Positions 8,893 to 15,136 of a stretch of DNA of 42,951 nt are shown here, one piece after another; the stretch's first letter is position 1, and every line of letters starts with the position of its first letter. The stretch is from positions 1 through 42,951 of the forward strand of contig NZ_RSAJ01000011.1 in NCBI RefSeq assembly GCF_003933965.1, read 5' to 3'. The translations under genes and the position numbers were made by a program. Below the pieces are notes generated by a model. The model was not told the origin of the DNA. It searched no databases and worked only from the letters and a program-made list of their open reading frames with translations. Source of the stretch: Streptomyces sp. RP5T (lineage in GTDB: Bacteria > Actinomycetota > Actinomycetes > Streptomycetales > Streptomycetaceae).

Positions 8893-10232
8893 GAGGCACG
8901 CTCCAGGGCATCGGCATACGGGATGACCCGTGCCCCGTCGTGTCCTTCGGCGTATGCCCGCGCGGTCGCGGGGGCGACGAACGGCAGCAGCTGCTCGCCG
9001 TCGGCGACCCACACCGCCTTGTCGGCGAACCAGAGGGTGCCGGTGGTGGCGTCGGGAACGTAGGCGGCGCGGAAGCCGTCGGGATGGGCGGCCAGGTAAC
9101 CGAGCAGCTGCGCCGGGGACTTGAAGGTCCTGGTCTCCTGGGCGCCCTTCGGCCACACCTCGCTCGCAGCGGCCGGTGGCGTGGCCGCGAGCTGCTTCCC
9201 GTACGAGGCCCCGAGCGCCTTCCTCACGTACTGGTCGTCGACGAACGAGTCCACGTCCACGTCGCCGGTCAGCTTCGCCGCCTTCAGGACCGACACGTCC
9301 TGCTTCAGCGCGGAGACGAGCTGCGGTTTGACGGCCGGGTCGAAGGTGGAGATGCCGTGGTCGCCGTTGTACAGGTAGACGACCTCGGCGGGCAGACCGG
9401 TGGCCTTCGCGACCTTCTCGGCGGCGGTGACGGGGTGGGTGTTGAGGTAGTCGGTGGCCTCGGCCTGGGCCCTGAGGAAGGCCTCCAGGACGGCCGGGCG
9501 GTCCTTGGCGAAGTCCTCGCGGGCGGTGACCCCGTGGAAGGTGGGCAGGTTCAGCTGGGCGCCGTCGTACAGGGCTTTCGCCTTGCCCTGGTAGGTGAGC
9601 AGGCCGGGCCAGGCGACGAACTGCGACAGTGCGTCCGTGCTGCCCGCGGCCAGAGCCGAAGCGCCCACCGCGGGCTGCTGGTTGAGCTTCTCGATGCCGT
9701 CGTTCGGGTCGATTCCGGCGCGTTGCAGGGCCCGTACGAGGGTGCCGTCGGCGGCGGAGCCGATGCTCGTGGAGACCTTCTTGCCCTTCAGGTCCTTCAG
9801 GGAGGTGAGCTCGGAGTCGGGTGCGGTGACGATGGTGTTGAGGCCACCGCGCAGGTTGTAGCCGGTGACCGAGACCAGATGGGTGGGGCGGTTCAGCTGC
9901 TTGCCGCGGGCGGCGTTGATGAGCAGCGGGAAGTCGCCCATCGATCCGATGTCGATCTTCCCGGCGGTCATCTGGGCGGTGATGGGGGCGCCGGTGGCGT
10001 AGTCCTGCCAGTCGACCTTGTAGGTGCGGCCGTCGCCGAGCGAGGTCAGCTGCTTCTCGAAGTAGCCGAGGGAGCGGAGCAGGGTGCCGGCTGTGACCGT
10101 GTTGATGGTCTTGGACTGGTAGCCGACGGTGACGGTGACCGTGGAGCCGTCGCCGGCCTCGGCGTCACCGCCGCAGGCGCTGAGCGGGAGCAGAAGGACG
10201 ACTGCGGATGCTGCGACTGCCGTGCGATTCAT
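8889..10232 (-). CDS. ABC transporter substrate-binding lipoprotein with NosL-like C-terminal extension
   Basis: 447 aa from the ATG at 10232, with GAAAGG about 9 nt upstream. The signal peptide ends in a lipobox (LPLSAC, Cys about 19), so it should be a lipoprotein on the outer face of the membrane. Residues about 35-330 are an Ssu/Tau/ThiY-type periplasmic-binding fold (VTVGYQSKTINTVTAGTLL, GKIDIGSMGDFPLLINAARG, LKGKKVSTSIGSAADGTLV). SsuA is about 320 aa; this protein has about 100 extra residues. The end (YVPDATTGTLWFADKAVWV, then LLPFVAPATARAYAEGHDG) resembles NosL, a Cu(I)-binding chaperone family. The ligand is probably an oxidised organosulfur anion. The fusion is unusual. Confidence 0.85.
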   Translation of the reverse strand: MNRTAVAASAVVLLLPLSACGGDAEAGDGSTVTVTVGYQSKTINTVTAGTLLRSLGYFEKQLTSLGDGRTYKVDWQDYATGAPITAQMTAGKIDIGSMGDFPLLINAARGKQLNRPTHLVSVTGYNLRGGLNTIVTAPDSELTSLKDLKGKKVSTSIGSAADGTLVRALQRAGIDPNDGIEKLNQQPAVGASALAAGSTDALSQFVAWPGLLTYQGKAKALYDGAQLNLPTFHGVTAREDFAKDRPAVLEAFLRAQAEATDYLNTHPVTAAEKVAKATGLPAEVVYLYNGDHGISTFDPAVKPQLVSALKQDVSVLKAAKLTGDVDVDSFVDDQYVRKALGASYGKQLAATPPAAASEVWPKGAQETRTFKSPAQLLGYLAAHPDGFRAAYVPDATTGTLWFADKAVWVADGEQLLPFVAPATARAYAEGHDGARVIPYADALERAS

Positions 10233-10268
10233 TGCGGTTCGGCCTTTCACCGGAGCAGGTCAAGGGGT

Positions 10269-10496
10269 TCAGCGGAGCAAATAAGGCATGTTGACCGTGA
10301 CGGCTCCGGTGGGACAGCGGGCCGCGCACGGGCCGCAGTACCAGCACTCGTCGACGTGCATGTAGGCCTTGCCGCTGTCGGTGTGGATGGCGAGGGAGTC
10401 CAGCGGGCACATGTCCACGCAGAGTGTGCAGCCGTCGATGCACTTCGACTCGTCGATGGTCACGGGCACGTCGGTCCGCTGGGGCACCAAGGGCAT
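10269..10496 (-). CDS. small 2x[4Fe-4S] ferredoxin, AprB-like
   Basis: 75 aa with two cysteine clusters, CIDGCTLCVDMCP (about 19-31) and CWYCGPCAARCP (about 52-63), each giving four ligands. The stretch KAYMHVDECWYCGPCAARCP followed by TGAVTVNMPYLLR is laid out like the iron-sulfur core of AprB, the APS reductase beta subunit, but the longer AprB tail is missing. It sits between the GntR regulator and the binding protein. It most likely passes electrons to or from the AprA-like flavoprotein at the end of the operon (inference from the pairing). A GGAG site precedes the ATG. Confidence 0.88.
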   Translation of the reverse strand: MPLVPQRTDVPVTIDESKCIDGCTLCVDMCPLDSLAIHTDSGKAYMHVDECWYCGPCAARCPTGAVTVNMPYLLR

Positions 10497-10531
10497 GGCT
10501 GTCTCCGGAAGGTTGCTTCAGTGAGGTGGTG

Positions 10532-11332
10532 TCAGAGGGAACGGTGCAGCAGGCCGCTCATCGTGATGCGGTCGCCGCGGAAGCGGATGAACTCCAGGTC
10601 CACGGGGCGCCCGTCGGCGAGGTGCGTGAGGCGTTCCAGCATCAGGACGGCCGCACCGCGCGGGGCCTGGAGCACGGCGGCGGAGTGGGCGTCCGCGTTG
10701 ACCGCCTCCAGCGTGATGTCGGCGTGTCCGAGGCGCTGGCCGGTGAGGGACTCCAGGAGGCGGAAGACGTCGGTGTTCTCCAGGTCGCAGCCGAGCAGGG
10801 CCGTGCCGATGTCCAGGGGGATGTAGGTGAGGTCCAGGGACAGGGGGAGGCCGTTCAGGCGGCGCAGGCGTTCGACGTAGAGGACGTCGGTGCCGGGTGG
10901 GACGCGGAGGCGCTCGGCGACCGGGGCGGAGGCCGGGACCGGGCCCATGGTGCGGACCTCGTTGGTGACGCGGCCGTGCTCGTGCAGGGTCTCCGCGAGG
11001 CCCATCAGCCGGTCGAGTCCGTGGGGGTACTTCTGGGCGACGACCACTGTGCCGACGCCGGGAAGGCGCTCCACCAAGCCCTCGGCGCGCAGGAGGTCGA
11101 GGGCCTGACGGACGGTGTTGCGGGAGGCTCGGTAGTCGGTGGCGAGAGTCGACTCGTGCGGGAGGGCGCCGGCCGGGAAGCCCCCGGCGAGGAGCTGGTG
11201 ACGCAGGAGGTCGGCGAGCTGGCGTGCCTGGTCCGCGCGCAGCCGACGCCGTGTGCGCTGGGCGGCGACGGTGGGCGCGCCCTGGCCGGCGTGGTCTCGG
11301 ATGCGGTCGGTGGGTGGCATGGTCGGAACCAT
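10532..11332 (-). CDS. GntR-family (HutC subfamily) transcriptional regulator
   Basis: 266 aa from ATG 11332, or 262 aa from ATG 11320; neither has a convincing ribosome site. The frame is open far upstream but only into a regulator remnant. The N-terminal winged helix is about residues 35-100 (LLRHQLLAGGFPAGALPHES, SRNTVRQALDLLRAEGLVER, GVGTVVV). The UTRA effector domain follows (about 115-262: VLYVERLRRLNGLPLSLDLT ... GAAVLMLERLTHLADGRPVD). It is the first gene of the operon, 35 nt ahead of the ferredoxin, so it probably regulates its own operon in response to a sulfur compound or metabolite. Confidence 0.88.
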   Translation of the reverse strand: MVPTMPPTDRIRDHAGQGAPTVAAQRTRRRLRADQARQLADLLRHQLLAGGFPAGALPHESTLATDYRASRNTVRQALDLLRAEGLVERLPGVGTVVVAQKYPHGLDRLMGLAETLHEHGRVTNEVRTMGPVPASAPVAERLRVPPGTDVLYVERLRRLNGLPLSLDLTYIPLDIGTALLGCDLENTDVFRLLESLTGQRLGHADITLEAVNADAHSAAVLQAPRGAAVLMLERLTHLADGRPVDLEFIRFRGDRITMSGLLHRSL

Positions 11333-11459
11333 ATCGATCCGGTAGGGATAGTGGTGTTGCGGAAGTGTTGCGCCACCTGACGCATCGCCGAATACGCCGC
11401 TGACCTGGGCTTTCGGCGGACGGAACGGAAGATCTGCCAGGGTCCGCCGACACCGGGCG

Positions 11460-11725
11460 GGAAGGGCCTGCGCCCGTCCTGTCCGCTGGACCGTCCGGGC
11501 GCGCAGCCGGCTCGGGCGGCCGATCTCGGCGCCGATGGCCGCCGGCCTCCGCTCGACCATGCCGGAGGCGGGGGACGTCGCATCGGCGTGCGCGCAGTGC
11601 CGCCCCGGATCCTCGTCCACGAGCTGGAGCCGGTCGGCGGGGCCGCGCAGGTCCTCGACGGTGAGGCCGGGGCCGGGCAGTCCACGGATGCCGCGGACCC
11701 GGGCGATCTCGCCGGGTCCGGACCG
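11460..11725 (-). pseudogene. degenerate MerR-like regulator fragment
   Basis: In the minus frame that runs without a stop into the GntR gene, GPGEIARVRGIRGLPGPGLT, then VEDLRGPADRLQLVDEDPGR and MVERRPAAIGAEIGRPSRLR, read like the middle and dimerisation helix of a MerR-family regulator (RxRxIRxLLxxGLTVEDLRxC ... RRLAALDAEIARLxRLR). The DNA-binding N-terminus is not recognisable and several expected Leu residues are Pro. I read it as a decayed remnant with no function of its own; homology was judged by eye. Confidence 0.45.
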
Positions 11726-12142
11726 CCGTCGGCCGGCCGTAGCCGACGCGCACACGCCAACCCTTGACGTGCGCGTGAAAGACGAGCCGGCTTGTCGCTC
11801 ACGCAGCCGCCCTCCGCGGCCGACGTTCGCCGAGGGCGGGGGAGAACCGGAGACCAGCCGCTGTGCCGTGCCTCGGGGGAGGGTGGATCGGCGCCGGCTG
11901 CTCGCCGTGCCCGGCGGCCGGTACCCCGAGGGACTGGACCCGGGCGAGGGCTTGCCCACCGTTTCGCCGGTACGGCTCAGCGCGCGCCCCGGCACGGTGC
12001 GGACACCTGCGACCGGCGCCGCTGTCGAGGCGGTCCGCGCGCTGCCGGCCGCCTGCGAGACCGGCCGCGCGGCCTGACCGCACCGGAGGGGCAGGGGCCC
12101 TCTCATGCGGTGAGACGTCCCGGTTCGGTAGGTCCGGCCCCC
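11726..12142. other. intergenic stretch, no gene recognised
   Basis: The stretch between the MerR-like remnant and the promoter region of the leader peptide. Open frames exist on both strands, but their products are Arg/Pro/Ala-rich without recognisable motifs. Part may be further decay of the regulator remnant. Confidence 0.4.
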
Positions 12143-12184
12143 TTGACGCAGCTCGGACGCGGCCCGAGACTCCATTACAGGAAT

Positions 12185-12203
12185 CCTAGTGAACTGGTAG
12201 GGA
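12185..12203 (+). promoter_or_regulatory. imperfect dyad and GGTAGGGA motif just upstream of the leader peptide
   Basis: CCTA (12185-12188) and TAGG (12198-12201) are inverted arms separated by 9 nt, directly before the leader-peptide ATG at 12207. The octamer GGTAGGGA (12196-12203) also occurs at 11341-11348 just upstream of the divergent GntR gene. A TTGACG hexamer at 12143-12148 could be a -35 element, but no good -10 is spaced correctly. The dyad may be an operator; its AGGGA may also serve as the leader's ribosome site. Confidence 0.35.
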
Positions 12204-12206
12204 ATT

Positions 12207-12362
12207 ATGGACCGTGCTGCGCTGGAACTCGGCAGCGACGTTGTCCGTACCGCCATCCGCCGGCTGCCCCTGCTGACGTCCCGCCGCCACATCGACCTCG
12301 TGCGTGTGTGCAGTGCGGCAAGTTCCCTGCGCGCCGACGGCCCAGCCGCCGGCCACGCCTGA
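12207..12362 (+). CDS. sulfur-type leader peptide (uORF) with LTSRRHIDLVRVCSA motif
   Basis: 51-codon ORF with AGGGA 4 nt before the ATG. Residues 23-37, LTSRRHIDLVRVCSA, match the signature of short actinobacterial leader peptides (LxSRxHxDLxRxxSAxC) that RefSeq annotates as putative leader peptides ahead of sulfur-assimilation and thiol genes. It lies about 100 nt upstream of the transferase gene and divergent from the sulfonate operon. The role is probably in cis: ribosome stalling or transit on the motif would set expression of the downstream gene, perhaps by cysteine supply. It is longer than most such leaders, and the Cys sits four residues earlier than in the usual SAxC ending. Confidence 0.6.
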   Translation: MDRAALELGSDVVRTAIRRLPLLTSRRHIDLVRVCSAASSLRADGPAAGHA

Positions 12363-12463
12363 CCCTCCCACGCAAGTGCCGCCGCCCCGGCCGTGCCGAA
12401 GCCGCCGCGTGCCGTCGCCTCCGTCTGCCCGTATGCCAGTGACCGAGCACCCCAGGGAGACAC

Positions 12464-13339
12464 ATGCCCGCCACGTCCCCAACCGCCGTGCGGTCGTTCC
12501 GGAGCAGGATCGGATGTGACGCGCGCAGCGGCTACTACGCCGCGCCGCACCGCTACCGGCTCCACCTCTCGCCGGCCTGTCCGCACTGTCTGCAGATCGC
12601 CGTCACACACAGCCTGCTCGGCCTCGACGACACCCTGCCGGTGACGCTGCTGCCCGCCGTGCCCGACGCACCCGGCGGCGGACACCGGGCGCTGCGTGCG
12701 CTGTACGAGGCCAGCTCACACCAGCACCCCGGTCCGGCCGTGGCGCCGGTCCTCAGCGACGACTGGACCGGACGGATCGTCAGCACGCACACCCCCGACA
12801 TCCTGCGCGACCTGGCCCGGCGGTTCGCCGATCACGGTCCCGATCTCCACCCGCGCGGTGCCGACGAGGCGATCGCGGCCGTGGTTCGGCTCTGCGACCA
12901 GGGCATCACCTGGGCCGCCCAACGCGCCGGGCAGCCCGGCGGTGACCCGGCGGCACGCGACACCGCGGCGGCCACCCTGCTGCGCACGCTGGACGTGCTG
13001 GAGTGGCGGCTCGCCTCGCGGAAGCACCTGCTGGGCAGCGACATCACGCTCGCGGACGTGCAGTTGTGGGTGACGCTGGTGCAGCTGGACACCGTGCACC
13101 GCCACCACCTGGACGCCGCAGCGGTGCACCGGATGACCGGACACCCCCGTCTGTGGGCCTACGCACGACGGCTGGCGGCGCACCCCGCCTTCGGCTCCCA
13201 CCTCGACCTGGACGGCATCGCCCGCAGACATCACGCCCACTGCCGGGGGCAGGAGGCCGCCGGTGCGGCGGTGCAGATCGTGGACTGGGCGGCGTACCAA
13301 CAACGGGAGGCACCGGAGCCGGTGCGGCAGCCCGGCTGA
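12464..13339 (+). CDS. glutathione S-transferase-like protein (xi/omega class, glutathionyl-hydroquinone reductase-like)
   Basis: 291 aa with an AGGGAG site before the ATG. The N-terminal thioredoxin fold (about 30-125) has the active-site segment HLSPACPHCLQIAVTHSL with Cys39 and Cys42; xi-class enzymes usually have a single Cys in CPWA, so CPHC is unusual. RIVSTHTPDILRDLARRF matches the xi/omega IVSNES-type thiol-binding element. The helical C-terminal domain (about 140-260) contains LEWRLASRKHLLGSDITLAD. Streptomycetes make mycothiol rather than glutathione, so the thiol is uncertain; it may remove thiol adducts or reduce thiolated organics. The leader peptide suggests sulfur-dependent expression. 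Confidence 0.82.
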   Translation: MPATSPTAVRSFRSRIGCDARSGYYAAPHRYRLHLSPACPHCLQIAVTHSLLGLDDTLPVTLLPAVPDAPGGGHRALRALYEASSHQHPGPAVAPVLSDDWTGRIVSTHTPDILRDLARRFADHGPDLHPRGADEAIAAVVRLCDQGITWAAQRAGQPGGDPAARDTAAATLLRTLDVLEWRLASRKHLLGSDITLADVQLWVTLVQLDTVHRHHLDAAAVHRMTGHPRLWAYARRLAAHPAFGSHLDLDGIARRHHAHCRGQEAAGAAVQIVDWAAYQQREAPEPVRQPG

Positions 13340-13352
13340 GGAGGAACCAGCG

Positions 13353-13377
13353 GGGGCCGGGACGGACGCCCGGCCCC
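13353..13377 (+). terminator. GC-rich hairpin terminator after the transferase gene
   Basis: Perfect 9-bp stem (13353-13361 with 13369-13377) and a 7-nt loop, 13 nt after the stop. No T-run follows, as usual for Streptomyces terminators. Confidence 0.65.
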
Positions 13378-13462
13378 TCGGCGGTCATGCGAATGCAAAT
13401 TCCGCCCCAACCGCCCGTATGCCGGCCCACGATGGACCCCGGCACCCACCATCAAGGTCCAT

Positions 13463-13635
13463 GTGCTGCGCCGCATCGTCGACAGGCCGGTGTTGACGAC
13501 GGAGACGTCGAGGACGTCGAGGACGTCGAGGATCTGGGCGGCGAGCGCGACGGCGAGCAGGGGACAGGGTCTGCGGGGACCCTGGTCCTCCGGGTGCTCG
13601 ACCGGGTGGTTGTGGTGGGCGGGAGCGTGGGACAT
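13463..13635 (-). pseudogene. N-terminal stub of a DHA2-type MFS drug transporter
   Basis: From the ATG at 13635 the frame reads an MFS first helix: LLAVALAAQILDVLDVLDVS followed by VVNTGLSTMRRS, the D-x-S-VVN-xxLP motif of 14-helix drug exporters. Recognisable sequence ends after about 57 residues. The segment at 13504-13530 is three tandem copies of GACGTCGAG, giving LDV repeats in the helix. It follows the alpha/beta hydrolase gene by 36 nt on the same strand, so it may once have been in its operon. Confidence 0.6.
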
Positions 13636-13671
13636 CGCCTGCGCCTCGGGTCGGATACGGGGTGGTGGGTG

Positions 13672-15030
13672 TCAGGACGCCGACACGGGCGTGCCGTTGC
13701 TCACGGACCGGGCAACGGCGGTGATGGCGGCCACCGAGGCGTCCGAGCCGTGCACGTCCTCGACGAGGCCGGCGTGGGAGGAGCGGACGTCGCGGTGGAC
13801 GCTGTCGCCGGACAGGCCCGCGAGCCGGTCCTGGGCCGCGGACCAGCCCTCGGTGGTGAGGTTCTCGGACGCGGTGAGCACCACCAGCGGTCGGGCGTCC
13901 AGCGTGGTGAGCGACCGCGACTGCTCGAAGACGCGTGGGACCATCGCGAGCTCGTCGCGGCCGTTGCGCTGCGCGCGGACGGTCGAGCCCATGGCCTCCA
14001 CCAGGTCGCCCTCGGCGCCGGGCAGGTGCGAGTCGGGGGCGGTCACCGGGCCCAGTCCGACTCTGGCGAGCGTGGGCAGGAGGGACAGGCCGCGCTTCAT
14101 CAGCGCGTACTGCGCGGGGTAGGCCGGCATGTCGGCGAACTGGCGCGGGCTGGAGCTGTCGAGGAGCACCATGCCGGCGACGTCCCCGGGGTACCGCGCG
14201 GCATACGTCAACGCGTACGGGCCTCCCGTGGAGTGCCCGACGAGCACATAGGGTCCGCGCTCACCGGCCGCTGCGAGCAGGGTGTGCAGGTCGGCCGCCG
14301 CGGTGACGCCGTCCTGCGGCTCGTCCGCGTCGTCGCTCCAGCCCTGGCCCGCACGGTCGTAGGCGCACACCCGCGCGGTGTCGCCGACCTGATCGGTGAT
14401 CCGGGCCCAGGAGGCGGAGAACTCGCCCAGGCCGTTGAAGAGGACGACCGTCGGTCCGCCCGCGCCTCGGCAGTCGATGTGCAGTCGGTGGTCGCCCACC
14501 GCGAAGGTCCTGCCCGGAGCCGGGTGGTCGTGCCGGACCAGGGGCGAGGTGACGTCCTGGACCAGGGCTCCGGCGGCGGTCGCGGCCAGGGTGACGAACA
14601 CCGGGGCCAGCAGCAGACGTGCCCGCGTCGGCAGGGACCGACGGGCCTGGACGAACATCCAGGCCACCAGGGCCAGCATGAGCGGGGGCCACACCCAGTT
14701 CAGCACCGACAGGGCGGTGTCGTCCGGAGCGAAGGCGACGAGACCCGCTCCGGTGGCCGACATGGCGACCGCGGGGACTCGCGCCCAGCGCTGCGGCCGG
14801 CGGGTCCTGCGGGCCGAGACGAAGGCGAGTGCGCCCCAGCCGGCATCGAAGCCGCACAGCAGTGAACCGGTGACGACCGCCTCGGTGGCTCCGGGGAAGA
14901 CCAGCATGATCAGGACCAGGGCGCTCACGGCTCCTACGAGAAGTGAACCGAGGACGACGCGGGTGACGGGCCAGGCACCCGGACTGCGGTGCGGCTCCGT
15001 TGCACGGATGGGGTCGGTGTGGACGGTCAT
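13672..15030 (-). CDS. membrane-anchored alpha/beta hydrolase
   Basis: 452 aa. The first 170 residues carry about four hydrophobic helices (VVLGSLLVGAVSALVLIMLV, AVVTGSLLCGFDAGWGALAF, LNWVWPPLMLALVAWMFV, LLLAPVFVTLAATAAGALV). The rest is an alpha/beta hydrolase: oxyanion region VLFNGLGEFSASW, nucleophile elbow GHSTGG, a late acid region near LVVLTASENLT and His in SSHAGLVEDVH. The active domain is predicted on one side of the membrane (side not determinable). Substrate unknown; homologues are often annotated as haloalkane dehalogenase- or esterase-like. It lies 106 nt downstream of the LAL regulator on the same strand, which may control it. Confidence 0.85.
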   Translation of the reverse strand: MTVHTDPIRATEPHRSPGAWPVTRVVLGSLLVGAVSALVLIMLVFPGATEAVVTGSLLCGFDAGWGALAFVSARRTRRPQRWARVPAVAMSATGAGLVAFAPDDTALSVLNWVWPPLMLALVAWMFVQARRSLPTRARLLLAPVFVTLAATAAGALVQDVTSPLVRHDHPAPGRTFAVGDHRLHIDCRGAGGPTVVLFNGLGEFSASWARITDQVGDTARVCAYDRAGQGWSDDADEPQDGVTAAADLHTLLAAAGERGPYVLVGHSTGGPYALTYAARYPGDVAGMVLLDSSSPRQFADMPAYPAQYALMKRGLSLLPTLARVGLGPVTAPDSHLPGAEGDLVEAMGSTVRAQRNGRDELAMVPRVFEQSRSLTTLDARPLVVLTASENLTTEGWSAAQDRLAGLSGDSVHRDVRSSHAGLVEDVHGSDASVAAITAVARSVSNGTPVSAS

Positions 15031-15136
15031 GGCGGTCTCGCTCTCGCAGTGGGGTGCCGGTGACGGCGTGGTGCACTGCGTCCGAGCGTGGCCCCGATGC
15101 CGAGCGCTCGCCCCGGTCAGATGGCCGGGATCGGTG

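Noticed and set aside
8893..9156. N-terminal extension of the permease frame
   Set aside because: The extra 88 residues are Arg/Pro-rich and overlap the binding-protein gene; the GTG at 8892 with GTGA overlap fits the family length.
11333..12685. 717-codon frame extending the GntR regulator
   Set aside because: The family is about 250 aa; the extension runs through a regulator remnant and the leader-peptide region on the other strand.
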